A DNA stretch of 29,696 bases, taken from assembly GCA_010014835.2 (NCBI GenBank), contig JAAAKB020251925.1, forward strand, positions 1 to 29,696, in the 5' to 3' direction. The stretch comes from Apostichopus leukothele (taxonomy: Eukaryota > Echinodermata > Holothuroidea > Aspidochirotida > Stichopodidae). This document shows, in pieces, positions 25,201 through 29,696 of the stretch (position 1 is the first letter of the stretch; each line of letters starts with the position of its first letter). A program made the translations under genes and the position numbers. Under the pieces are notes generated by a model. That model was not told where the DNA came from and made no database searches. It was given only the letters and a program-made list of their open reading frames with translations.

Positions 25201-26553
25201 GTCACTAAATTGATATATTTTGTGATTATTAACTATTATTAACAATAGGTCTCTTTTTCATCTTAAAGAACCCACGTGTAGTTTTCATACAATTTAATGT
25301 CATTTCGTATTGTTTTGTCAAACAAGTACGTTTGACTTCATACGATCAAGTATAACTGTATGATCATATTAGGCGTCATGTTTACTAAATTTTATGTATG
25401 GCGTGGACAAACATCATGAGACGTCACCGGCTTGACACAGGCATTTGATTTTTTTTTCGTTTTCTGGTTTATTTCTTTAAGGTGCACATAAAGGGACATT
25501 GAGCATTGTGTATCCATATTAATTGTAACCATATTTGGTTTGAATGCGATTAAGTTAAAACTGTATGGCATGAAATGATAAGAAAAATCATTTCTATCAT
25601 CAACTAATGTGTTGAAGTCAGTATTCTTTTCACTTAATACGCAAGACAAGAAGGGGGAATATATTTAGATATTGCTCACCTGTTACAAACACCATCATGG
25701 TTTTGCTTGTTCCTAGACCACCTTTATCTAGGACTATGATTTTATATTTGCCGTCGTGATTGGCATCTGCACGGTTGATAATCATATCTCCGTTCTCGGC
25801 GATATCATAATCTCCTGACTCGTAGCCATCACCGCTTTTGGTTCCACCATCAATAAGCAAAAATGAGCGTTCACTATCATCAAAGTACCAGCGGACGGTG
25901 TAAAAGGATGATTCATACTCGCAAGAGATAATGGCTCTGCTATAGCGATCAACGTAGTAATCTTGCTGGCAAAGGACAGTCTCCTCTCCCGTCACTATAT
26001 AATTCATTAGGGAAAGAGTGTTTATGAATTAGACTAAGCTTGATATCATTTTGCTATGCAACTTACGACTTGATATACCAGGATGCAGAATACCTTGTAA
26101 GCAATCTATCAGAGAAACTGTTGATGAACGTAAGGACGTTAGTATGAATAACAAGTCATCGGTATAGGACAGTTATTTCCCTTTTGAGTGACCAACGAAG
26201 TGTCAGTATTGTTCAATGACGAAACATATTTATGTTGTAATAGCTTTTATCGTAACGTCCTGAAAGATTTAAATGATTATTAAATTCCATCGAAATTCGA
26301 ATGTGTTCACATAGCGTATAACAGTTTACGTTAGTACTCTTTCCACATAAACTAAGGATGATTAAGTGCCAAAGGTGTCTTTTGCATTTAATTAATTACG
26401 AATATCTTACTAAGTTATTATAATATATACCAGACTTTTTTCCAGTCTTTGTACACTCTCTTTCAAAGCAGATGTAACGTGACACTTACCTGTGGACGCA
26501 AACACAACTAAGCGAATGACGAGGAGCGGCAAACCAACAAAAAGAACTGTCAT
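3953..26553 (-). CDS. IgSF transmembrane receptor-like gene with a mini-exon helical tail (48 exons, 1276 aa)
   Basis: Predicted single-pass type I membrane protein of unknown function. Residues 1-21 look like a signal peptide. Ig-like domains lie at about 25-125, 137-233, 240-336 and 346-446. The transmembrane helix is about 459-481. A charged linker (486-542) leads to 646 residues of short helices (543-1188), one per exon, and a charged C-terminus (1189-1276). Phases are 1-1 across the ectodomain and 0-0 across the tail. The summed exon length is 3831 nt, a multiple of three with no internal stop, which supports the chain as a whole. Ig domains joined by phase 1 introns are usual for cell-surface IgSF genes. 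The tail matches no family I know and shows no clean ITAM or ITIM. Binding at the surface through Ig domains and a scaffold-like tail are inferences. Individual exons may be alternative or missed. Confidence 0.85.
4364..4405 (-). CDS. Exon 47: module D, position 4 (42 nt)
   Basis: Phase 0-0; TTCAG acceptor, GTTTGT donor. Encodes VPEAEKLTIITNKK (residues 1175-1188). Confidence 0.86.
4527..4568 (-). CDS. Exon 46: module D, position 3 (42 nt)
   Basis: Phase 0-0; TTTAG acceptor, GTGAGT donor. Encodes LTSNDLETMLEKLQ (residues 1161-1174). Confidence 0.87.
5075..5128 (-). CDS. Exon 45: module D, position 2 (54 nt)
   Basis: Phase 0-0; TTCAG acceptor, GTAAAG donor. Encodes VLDSGAEAVFSEVIKKFK (residues 1143-1160). 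Confidence 0.87.
5370..5423 (-). CDS. Exon 44: module D, position 1 (54 nt)
   Basis: Phase 0-0; TTTAG acceptor, GTGATG donor. Encodes CNVQDWIKLLNELAKQME (residues 1125-1142). Confidence 0.87.
5424..6518 (-). other. Intron of 1095 nt
   Basis: Between exons 43 and 44. Strong splice-like signals flank only an 8-nt segment near 5930, rejected as an exon. The TA-rich stretch 5590-5660 repeats TAACGTAA/TGTAACATAA-like words. Confidence 0.45.
6519..6560 (-). CDS. Exon 43: module C, position 4 (42 nt)
   Basis: Phase 0-0; TTTAG acceptor, GTTCGT donor. Encodes IPLVEKINILTSKE (residues 1111-1124), with Pro2 and Glu5-Lys6 as in exon 47. Confidence 0.85.
6844..6897 (-). pseudogene. Possible relic mini-exon with no donor
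   Basis: After a good acceptor (ATACAG) an 18-codon open segment reads LGKASKQDAYKMSHLLLN, the size and style of the array's exons. The base after codon 18 starts TTCATT instead of a GT donor. The frame stays open to a later G|GTAAAA at 6819, giving a 79-nt exon that would break the frame. Best read as a dead or cryptic exon; excluded from the assembled protein. Confidence 0.4.
7333..7389 (-). CDS. Exon 42: probable extra mini-exon inside module C (57 nt)
   Basis: Phase 0-0; TTTTCAAG acceptor, GTGAGT donor. Encodes KILHIFMKISTMETIKDCA (residues 1092-1110). It interrupts the 18-18-14-14 order, so it may be optional or an additional duplicate. Confidence 0.62.
7561..7602 (-). CDS. Exon 41: module C, position 3 (42 nt)
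   Basis: Phase 0-0; TGCAG acceptor, GTATTT donor. Encodes VKLADILVTLNNLQ (residues 1078-1091). Confidence 0.86.
7779..7832 (-). CDS. Exon 40: module C, position 2 (54 nt)
   Basis: Phase 0-0; TTCAG acceptor, GTAATA donor. Encodes EATKEIQDKFLDVIKKFK (residues 1060-1077). Its VIKKFK end is identical to exon 45, including an AAG|GTAA junction. Confidence 0.88.
8440..8496 (-). CDS. Exon 39: module C, position 1 (57 nt)
   Basis: Phase 0-0; TTCAG acceptor, GTATGC donor. Encodes TDKAESWIKFLCLTPNENP (residues 1041-1059). One residue longer than other position-1 exons. Confidence 0.87.
8783..8821 (-). CDS. Exon 38: inter-module mini-exon (39 nt)
   Basis: Phase 0-0; TTTAG acceptor, GTAACA donor. Encodes VAELFLKQKLDDK (residues 1028-1040), an amphipathic helix. 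Confidence 0.84.
8855..8883. repeat. 13-bp inverted repeat with one mismatch
   Basis: TGATATATTGTGA and TCACATTATATCA flank a 3-nt loop. It lies in the intron just upstream of exon 38. Confidence 0.6.
9141..9182 (-). CDS. Exon 37: module B, position 4 (42 nt)
   Basis: Phase 0-0; CATAG acceptor, GTTTGT donor. Encodes YPNDERLEVLKNAK (residues 1014-1027), with the Pro2 and Glu5 signature. Confidence 0.86.
9357..9398 (-). CDS. Exon 36: module B, position 3 (42 nt)
   Basis: Phase 0-0; AAAAG acceptor, GTATGT donor. Encodes VTPTELDNILDNIQ (residues 1000-1013). Confidence 0.86.
9523..9576 (-). CDS. Exon 35: module B, position 2 (54 nt)
   Basis: Phase 0-0; TCCAG acceptor, GTAAGT donor. Encodes KFMPKATNLVFEGIVNYK (residues 982-999). 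Confidence 0.86.
9736..9789 (-). CDS. Exon 34: module B, position 1 (54 nt)
   Basis: Phase 0-0; TGCAG acceptor, GTGAAG donor. Encodes LDKAVWMKLVRLIPIDNK (residues 964-981); the W-x-K-L core is shared with exons 39 and 44. Confidence 0.87.
10044..10082 (-). CDS. Exon 33: inter-module mini-exon (39 nt)
   Basis: Phase 0-0; TTCAG acceptor, GTATGT donor. Encodes VHESLFDEEYNEK (residues 951-963), an acidic helix. Confidence 0.82.
10284..10312. repeat. Perfect 12-bp inverted repeat, 5-nt loop
   Basis: ATACGTTCTGTA pairs with TACAGAACGTAT across CAAAT. It lies in the intron between exons 32 and 33, so the transcript could form a hairpin. Confidence 0.75.
10411..10449 (-). CDS. Exon 32: inter-module mini-exon (39 nt)
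   Basis: Phase 0-0; TACAG acceptor, GTACGA donor. Encodes EDFKGKVAAVIQL (residues 938-950). Confidence 0.8.
10450..11122 (-). other. Intron with pyrimidine tract and GC-rich patch
   Basis: Between exons 31 and 32. A long C/T tract (10532-10590, plus strand) and a GC-rich patch (10758-10853) with repeated CATCGCC words stand out from the AT-rich background. No coding exon was identified. Confidence 0.55.
11123..11164 (-). CDS. Exon 31: module A, position 4 (42 nt)
   Basis: Phase 0-0; GTTAG acceptor, GTAAGT donor. Encodes TPEDEQKSFFANEE (residues 924-937). Keeps Pro2 and Glu5 of the position-4 signature but is otherwise the most divergent copy. Confidence 0.83.
11441..11482 (-). CDS. Exon 30: module A, position 3 (42 nt)
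   Basis: Phase 0-0; TCAAG acceptor, GTAAGT donor. Encodes IKPGEMISILDKLE (residues 910-923), matching position-3 exons 36, 41 and 46. Confidence 0.86.
11575..11628 (-). CDS. Exon 29: module A, position 2 (54 nt)
   Basis: Phase 0-0; ATCAG acceptor, GTAGGT donor. Encodes ESSITTSGILDVVIKHYQ (residues 892-909). The ILDVVIKHYQ end matches exon 40 (FLDVIKKFK). Confidence 0.86.
11757..11810 (-). CDS. Exon 28: module A, position 1 (54 nt)
   Basis: Phase 0-0; ATAG acceptor, GTGAGC donor. Encodes HSNIDGVKLLLNILKMKR (residues 874-891). Its KLLLNI core aligns with position-1 exons 34, 39 and 44. Confidence 0.86.
12135..12173 (-). CDS. Exon 27: helical mini-exon (39 nt), TF-I/V type
   Basis: Phase 0-0; TACAG acceptor, GTACAT donor. 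Encodes VDAQTFIQAIVEK (residues 861-873). It shares TFIQ with exon 22. Confidence 0.83.
12456..12509 (-). CDS. Exon 26: helical mini-exon (54 nt)
   Basis: Phase 0-0; TTTAG acceptor, GTAAGT donor. Encodes LPEEVRMEVIHEAFEKEL (residues 843-860). The Pro at position 2 recalls the fourth exon of the modules downstream. Confidence 0.86.
12510..13404 (-). other. Intron of 895 nt
   Basis: Between exons 25 and 26. AT-rich, with no candidate exon or element recognised. Confidence 0.5.
13405..13452 (-). CDS. Exon 25: mini-exon (48 nt)
   Basis: Phase 0-0; TTTAG acceptor, GTATGT donor. Encodes VSEDCVKSQISGWIIT (residues 827-842). Confidence 0.8.
14157..14210 (-). CDS. Exon 24: helical mini-exon (54 nt), TF-I/V type
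   Basis: Phase 0-0; AACAG acceptor, GTAAGT donor. Encodes LQSDTFVDALKSSLDEGL (residues 809-826). Confidence 0.86.
14761..14814 (-). CDS. Exon 23: helical mini-exon (54 nt)
   Basis: Phase 0-0; TACAG acceptor, GTAGAT donor. Encodes NTAEKFVIQLSSLVIVGK (residues 791-808). Confidence 0.83.
14932..14979 (-). CDS. Exon 22: helical mini-exon (48 nt), TF-I/V type
   Basis: Phase 0-0; TTTAG acceptor, GTGAGT donor. Encodes LSKKTFIQFLKGIKGE (residues 775-790). Shares Thr-Phe-(Ile/Val) at positions 5-7 with exons 24 and 27. Confidence 0.85.
14980..16792 (-). other. Longest intron (1813 nt)
   Basis: Lies between exons 21 and 22. Contains a locally GC-richer patch around 15230-15360 and a 12-bp palindrome TGATCATGATCA (15884-15895). 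I found no exon meeting size, phase and splice criteria in it. It may hold an old transposon insertion, unproven. Confidence 0.5.
16793..16840 (-). CDS. Exon 21: helical mini-exon (48 nt)
   Basis: Phase 0-0; TTCAG acceptor, GTAAGT donor. Encodes DDVGKTIDILQDTIDT (residues 759-774). The longest intron of the gene (1813 nt) follows it. Confidence 0.83.
16992..17042 (-). CDS. Exon 20: probable mini-exon (51 nt)
   Basis: Phase 0-0; CTAG acceptor, GTAATA donor. Encodes ITFQDVSMSLYVNSSAE (residues 742-758). It has the right size, phase and spacing, but its peptide is less helix-like than its neighbours. It contains a 9-nt direct repeat (ACGTTTCAA twice). It holds a YVN motif of the kind GRB2-type SH2 domains can bind when phosphorylated; such use is speculative. 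Confidence 0.55.
17162..17215 (-). CDS. Exon 19: helical mini-exon (54 nt)
   Basis: Phase 0-0; TTTCAG acceptor, GTCAGT donor. Encodes DDAMVMRYLLLLYAEMGT (residues 724-741), the most hydrophobic helix of the array. The flanking Asp, Arg, Tyr and Glu and the short hydrophobic run argue against a second membrane span. Confidence 0.83.
17415..17468 (-). CDS. Exon 18: helical mini-exon (54 nt)
   Basis: Phase 0-0; TTTAG acceptor, GTAAGT donor. Encodes SNKVDNREYFLASISALD (residues 706-723). Confidence 0.84.
17810..17866 (-). CDS. Exon 17: helical mini-exon (57 nt)
   Basis: Phase 0-0; GGAG acceptor (weak pyrimidine tract), GTATGT donor. Encodes DDIIESVFKCLAEYLTKQD (residues 687-705). Confidence 0.8.
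18223..18276 (-). CDS. Exon 16: helical mini-exon (54 nt)
   Basis: Phase 0-0; TTTAG acceptor, GTAAGT donor. Encodes RDFAKIINKLSKNEATAT (residues 669-686). It follows a long intron (1234 nt). Confidence 0.84.
18277..19510 (-). other. Intron of 1234 nt
   Basis: Between exons 15 and 16. Two exon-like segments were examined and not accepted (18420-18462 and 18995-19042). Nothing else recognised. Confidence 0.5.
19511..19564 (-). CDS. Exon 15: helical mini-exon (54 nt)
   Basis: Phase 0-0; AACAG acceptor, GTAAGC donor. Encodes VNTNEYALETMNNFDDHK (residues 651-668). Confidence 0.85.
19835..19888 (-). CDS. Exon 14: helical mini-exon (54 nt)
   Basis: Phase 0-0; CACAG acceptor, GTAAGG donor. Encodes LSFKCRIKIVQEMYAVQT (residues 633-650). 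Confidence 0.83.
20106..20159 (-). CDS. Exon 13: helical mini-exon (54 nt)
   Basis: Phase 0-0; CCCAG acceptor, GTACTC donor. Encodes LSSAKVLELLDFALKKQK (residues 615-632), a clear amphipathic helix. Confidence 0.85.
20291..20341 (-). CDS. Exon 12: helical mini-exon (51 nt)
   Basis: Phase 0-0; TTTAG acceptor, GTAAGC donor. Encodes TTLYVLKNFATCERSDW (residues 598-614). Confidence 0.82.
20746..20802 (-). CDS. Exon 11: helical mini-exon (57 nt)
   Basis: Phase 0-0; TTCAG acceptor, GTAAAT donor. Encodes VDPVPLLKLFLETESLNNK (residues 579-597). Confidence 0.85.
21334..21387 (-). CDS. Exon 10: helical mini-exon (54 nt)
   Basis: Phase 0-0; TACAG acceptor, GTGCGT donor. Encodes TDDKDLQTLLTDFHSKQK (residues 561-578). 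The Leu-x-x-Leu-Leu-x-x-Phe spacing resembles exons 11 and 13. Confidence 0.85.
21521..21552. repeat. 17-nt tandem duplication, T-run/G-run
   Basis: TCCTTTTTTAGGGGG occurs twice, 17 nt apart, in the intron between exons 9 and 10. G-runs extend to about 21559. Confidence 0.85.
21910..21963 (-). CDS. Exon 9: first helical mini-exon (54 nt), apparent GC donor
   Basis: Phase 0-0; ACAG acceptor. Encodes KKFHDLMRAYLIKHKDSE (residues 543-560), a likely amphipathic helix. The 54-nt size and frame require the donor to be GAG|GCAAGT, a GC-AG intron. The nearest GT lies 4 nt further on and would break the frame. Confidence 0.78.
22221..22253 (-). CDS. Exon 8: 33-nt mini-exon
   Basis: Phase 0-0; TTGCAG acceptor, GTATGA donor. 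Encodes GKEKQAPKKAD (residues 532-542), a Lys-rich linker ahead of the helical array. Confidence 0.75.
22322..22364. repeat. 18-nt tandem repeat, 2.4 copies
   Basis: Unit AAATGTGAATGACATTAC, in the short intron between exons 7 and 8. Confidence 0.9.
22391..22417 (-). CDS. Exon 7: 27-nt mini-exon
   Basis: Phase 0-0; AAG acceptor, GTAAGT donor. Encodes AQHINEKHQ (residues 523-531), a hydrophilic linker. It is the shortest exon in the chain. Confidence 0.72.
22795..22904 (-). CDS. Exon 6: charged juxtamembrane segment, phase converter (residues 486-522)
   Basis: 110 nt, entering in phase 1 and leaving in phase 0, with TAG acceptor and GTTTGT donor. It is the only internal exon of the gene that is not symmetrical. 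The peptide starts VSPLSSPSEDSK and is rich in Ser, Glu, Lys and Asn, so it is probably disordered. The Ser-Pro sites could be phosphorylated, which is inference only. Confidence 0.82.
23022..23138 (-). CDS. Exon 5: transmembrane helix (residues 447-485)
   Basis: 117 nt, phase 1 to phase 1, with a TTGCAG acceptor and a GTAAGT donor. A short Ser/Gly stalk with Cys451 is followed by about 23 Val/Ile/Gly-rich hydrophobic residues (about 459-481) and then CKRK. This is a textbook single-pass anchor with a positive stop-transfer sequence, placing the C-terminal side in the cytoplasm. Confidence 0.92.
23404..23733 (-). CDS. Exon 4: fourth Ig-like domain, membrane-proximal (residues 337-446)
   Basis: 330 nt, phase 1 to phase 1. 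Cys364 (NCSVSGMRPP) and Cys426 (KLKCVPEP) are the likely disulfide pair; Cys346, 352 and 418 are additional. The acceptor is ambiguous: TAG before 23733 and CAG before 23742 lie 9 nt apart, and both keep the frame. The longer form adds three residues. The stretch ends shortly before the transmembrane exon. Confidence 0.82.
24146..24775 (-). CDS. Exon 3: second and third Ig-like domains (residues 127-336)
   Basis: 630 nt, phase 1 to phase 1, with TAG acceptor and GTAAGT donor. Two Ig domains sit in one uninterrupted exon. The second Ig has Cys158, Trp171 (KLQW) and Cys217 (YFTC). The third has Cys260 (LKLHC) and Cys318 in the classic DEGSYQC motif. Sequons at Asn185, 191, 230, 276 and 291 fit a glycosylated extracellular location. 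Further cysteines (137, 145, 289, 295) could form extra disulfides. Confidence 0.88.
24791..24807. repeat. (GA)n microsatellite
   Basis: Short GA run just upstream of the exon 3 acceptor on the minus strand. Confidence 0.8.
24838..24940. repeat. Imperfect GACACGAC-type repeat cluster
   Basis: Repeated words CGACACGAC, AGACACGAC, CTCGACACG and CTCGACACGACAC within about 100 nt, in the intron between exons 2 and 3. Confidence 0.65.
25680..25994 (-). CDS. Exon 2: first Ig-like domain (residues 22-126)
   Basis: 315 nt, phase 1 to phase 1, with TAG acceptor and GTGAGC donor. Ig V-like features are a B-strand Cys46 (IISCEY), a C-strand Trp57 (VRWYF) and an F-strand DGKY motif near 102-105. The Cys expected two residues after that Tyr is Ile107. 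A second Cys (Cys30) lies upstream in the A strand region. The canonical intradomain disulfide therefore seems absent. One domain per exon in phase 1 is typical of Ig genes. Confidence 0.85.
26490..26553 (-). CDS. Exon 1: start codon and signal peptide
   Basis: 64 nt, ATG to a GTAAGT donor, ending in phase 1. It encodes MTVLFVGLPLLVIRLVVFAST, a hydrophobic leader with a small-residue end suited to signal peptidase. An arginine (residue 14) inside the hydrophobic core is slightly unusual. The reading frame is open upstream of this Met, but only this Met directly precedes the hydrophobic stretch. No TATA-like element was identified upstream. Confidence 0.75.
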
Positions 26554-27113
26554 CGTGGTATAATGGATATTAATACCGTTTTCCGATATTCGGGTGTTTC
26601 GTGGTGGCAAAAATATATCAATATTGAGATAATTAATATAAGCACCTATTCTTGCCTTTGTGGGGCTAAGGTGTGTAAATCTTGGAAGACACAGAACAGA
26701 CACAAGGTAAAGGAAGACACGTGCACGACAACATATGCAGCTTCTACAACGTCTTTAACCGGTAAGGCGGCAAAAGTGTCCTCGATAAACTCAGTATCTT
26801 TAGAATATCACGGTAATGGTTCATAAACCTATGTACTTTAAGCAACTTGATAAATAGCCTGTTATCAGCTTCTGCTTTACCCTATATGGTACACTCGTCA
26901 TGGGTAGCTGTCGATGATTTACAGTGCATAAACACCGACCCTCACAATAACACACTGGTTATTGGTAAACCGAAAGTAAATATATAAAAACAAATGTTCA
27001 TTGTACTCGGACTTTGTACATACACTGGCAGCCTAAGTGCTCGGTTCTTATCACAGCATTTCTAACAACGGGAACACATAAATCGAACATCCACGTAGTG
27101 GCATAACCCATAC

Positions 27114-27133
27114 AGACATCTCCGTAGATGTCT
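27114..27133. repeat. 8-bp perfect inverted repeat, 4-nt loop
   Basis: AGACATCT and AGATGTCT around CCGT, about 560 nt upstream of the start codon. Confidence 0.6.
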
Positions 27134-28347
27134 TTTGACCGATATGAACTCATAGCTCATGTAGGCACATCGCCCCATGCCAACCAGATTGAAGTGGATA
27201 ACTTGGTTTGGCCGTACGCTTTGTGCAGACTTAGACCATATGAAATATAATGAAACATGGTCCTTCATATTTTACGGAAAAAAATATACACAATTAATAA
27301 CCTTGGCTAAAGCAAAAGCTGAAAAAACCATGGTTAAATTTATGACCAATGATTTGATGATGTCAAATATCACAAAACATCATAGTACATACAATTGCAA
27401 GCATCTATCACGTTATGAAGTTAATAAGAATTACGGTTAATTATATAAAACATTTCGCCTGTTCGACTGTATCCTTTATCAACTTGGCCAATTTAGTCAC
27501 CACTCACGGAGTCTTATCGTCACCTCTGACCCTGTGATGGTATAAAGACGCAATGTTTATCATGTCCATGTAAACATTCGCCACTTTATGTGAGGTTCAA
27601 CAGCTTTGCTGGTTAGAAGATCTAGTTTTTAAGAGACTTTACTGTATGGATATGAAGTCATCGGTCCTATTGACACGACCATTTTTTGCAAAAAACTTTT
27701 CGGTATGAACGATAAAAACATCATGACATTTGGAATCAATGCCCTATAATACTCATAGAGTTCGAATGTAGGCGTTAGCATATATGAGACATAAATATAT
27801 GAATGTTGATTACTACAAGCAGACATGATTATGAAGCTTTTTGTCAATTTTACAGTTAAGCACATTCCCAATAACTAAAATGTGATTGGTTTTCTGACCT
27901 TGATCGTGAAACATCACCTTAGCTCTACATACATCGCATGACCATGCGCTTATGTGACCTGTTCGACATGGAATGATCTGTGAAGGATCTTGTGTATATT
28001 GAGAGAAATAGCCTTGTCTTTACAAGTTCTTTTTTTATTGGGTTTGGTGCAGATTGGGGAGTGTACGAAAATCAAAGCGAAAAGGGTACGTTTGGTTGTA
28101 ATTTACATTATAACGAATACAGACATCTACGTATTTTGTCGATTGAGGTTTGCCTGTCTTGAAACAAGTTGGTCAAATCTGCAACCCTATTGTTTTCAAG
28201 AGCAAAACCTGCCATAACTAATCATCCATGTCCCTATGTAGCCTACGATTTTGTTTCTTTCACTACAGTTTAATTTTATTCAGATGACAATTGAAACATA
28301 GCACCAATATTAGTACTGCTATTTTATTTTCCATTGAACGATATTTC

Positions 28348-28372
28348 GGGGAGAGGGGGGAGGGGGGGGGGG
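28348..28372. repeat. G-rich run
   Basis: GGGGAGAGGGGGGAGG followed by a G homopolymer; could form a G-quadruplex. Confidence 0.8.
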
Positions 28373-28730
28373 TCTCTTACACTAACTGTTTCATCTGCCA
28401 CAAAACAATTTGATATTCATTCATTGAGAAGTAATATCAGAAGCCTAACTAAGCACATAACACTTTAACACCGTCTAGACAGTAGAACATGTTCTATGAA
28501 AGTATCTCAACACTAATACTTTAAATATAGCACACACAAACGAATTGTGATTGTTATATTACAAACAATAGGAACGTTAAGGCACAAAACAGAATAATTG
28601 ATAGATTGCATGCATATGAGCAAATTATTAACACTTGAACTTTGATTTCAAAAGAACTGAAAAAGCTTACAATGGGATGGGATGGAAAAAAAACTTTGTG
28701 ATAGAAAGTGCATGTTCTGCTGTTCCACTG

Positions 28731-29600
28731 GAAACTATATTAATTTCGAAATTGATGGAAGTTCCTTGTATCATCAATGATAATTGAATAACCCTTTTGT
28801 TTTCAAAATAAAATAACGCAAGATATACAATAACGATCACTGTAATTAAATATTTAATACAAATCTCATGATAACGAGTGATTCATGGCAATTGGCATTG
28901 ACTAAGACTTAACAGTGTGTTTTGCAAACCATATTTGTTAATTGATGAACCAAACCATATTATCATAGAATACATCATACATCATACAATGCTGCTTATT
29001 TGCTTTTGCATACAATGATTAACAACATCAAGAGCTAACATATGATAACTGATGTACAAAGTACGTTAAGTCTAGTATTACATCTGCTTTCATGAACTTT
29101 GTATTGAGTGAGTATGGCGACAGATAACAATTGATAACGAGGGATTGAAGGTAATTCACACTGATTAAACTTAAAAGGGCCAACAGTGTGTTTGAAAACA
29201 ATATTTATCAATTTATAAACCAAATAACATTAGCACACAATACATAGGAGAAATTGAGAAATGAACTACTAGCCTCCAACTGGCAACACATATAAAAGTG
29301 AATGTGCCGAACGCTGTCCCACTATACTGCCATACAGAGAGGAATAGCCTGGACTTCCTCTGACCCTAGGAAATTATATATATTATTCTTAAAATTGATG
29401 GAAGTTCATTGTATCATCTTTAAATAATGTCATAATGGGTTTTTCTTTATTTCAAAATGAAACATTTCACAACATAAACTTACTCTTCTTGTATTCAAAT
29501 ATTTTAAAACGTAAACATTTGATTCTGTAAAATGGAGATGATTACAGAAGTACAGTTACTTTGTAATTATGAAAATATGATAACTATAATCACTCCACCA
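28731..29600. repeat. Degenerate direct duplication
   Basis: AATTGATGGAAGTTC followed by TTGTATCATC occurs in the segments at 28731 and 29371. A second word set (GATAACGAG-GATT, ACAGTGTGTTT, ATATTTGTTAATT-like) occurs at 28870-28974 and 29132-29246. The copies are diverged. Confidence 0.6.
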
Positions 29601-29678
29601 AACTAAAATCAACGAAACTACATAACTTTCATGAATCTTCACGTATCAAGAGGCTTCACTCCGTAATATTTTTATCAT

Positions 29679-29696
29679 ATATATATATATATATAT
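29679..29696. repeat. (AT)n microsatellite at the window edge
   Basis: Uninterrupted AT run, truncated by the window end. Confidence 0.9.

Larger units (their letters stand above)
26554..29696. other. Upstream flank, no gene recognised
   Basis: Should hold the promoter and 5' UTR of the receptor-like gene, but I could not place a start site. Short open frames here (for example 27177-27440, plus) show no domain. Confidence 0.45.

Overview
The window is eukaryotic, AT-rich and intron-dense. It is dominated by one multi-exon gene on the minus strand, running from a start codon at 26553 to a stop at 3953. I cannot fix the species. The IgSF receptor-like ectodomain, short introns and a tRNA-derived SINE suggest a marine invertebrate, perhaps a deuterostome such as an echinoderm, but that is inference.

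I assembled 48 exons (3831 nt, 1276 codons plus stop) by reading splice sites on the minus strand, and the frame stays open throughout. Exons 1-5 encode a signal peptide, four Ig-like domains and one transmembrane helix; their joining introns are all phase 1. Exon 6 converts phase 1 to phase 0. It is followed by 41 consecutive tiny exons (27-57 nt), every one a multiple of three and phase 0 at both ends. Thirty-nine of these (39-57 nt, most often 54 or 42) each encode roughly one short amphipathic helix. A last exon encodes a charged, probably disordered C-terminus.

In the 3' half the mini-exons fall into a repeated four-exon module (about 18-18-14-14 residues, four copies), with position-specific signatures shared between copies. 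The cytoplasmic tail therefore looks like a helical-repeat array built one exon per helix by exon duplication. I do not recognise the family. Because each mini-exon is symmetrical, any subset could be skipped without a frameshift, so the locus could produce many tail isoforms; this is a prediction, not an observation.

Layout: 1-3952 holds no recognisable gene apart from a tRNA-derived SINE (about 2413-2660) and simple repeats, and probably includes the 3' UTR. 3953-22417 holds the mini-exon tail. 22795-26553 holds the membrane and Ig exons. 26554-29696 holds no recognisable gene but contains a degenerate direct duplication near the right edge and a terminal AT microsatellite.
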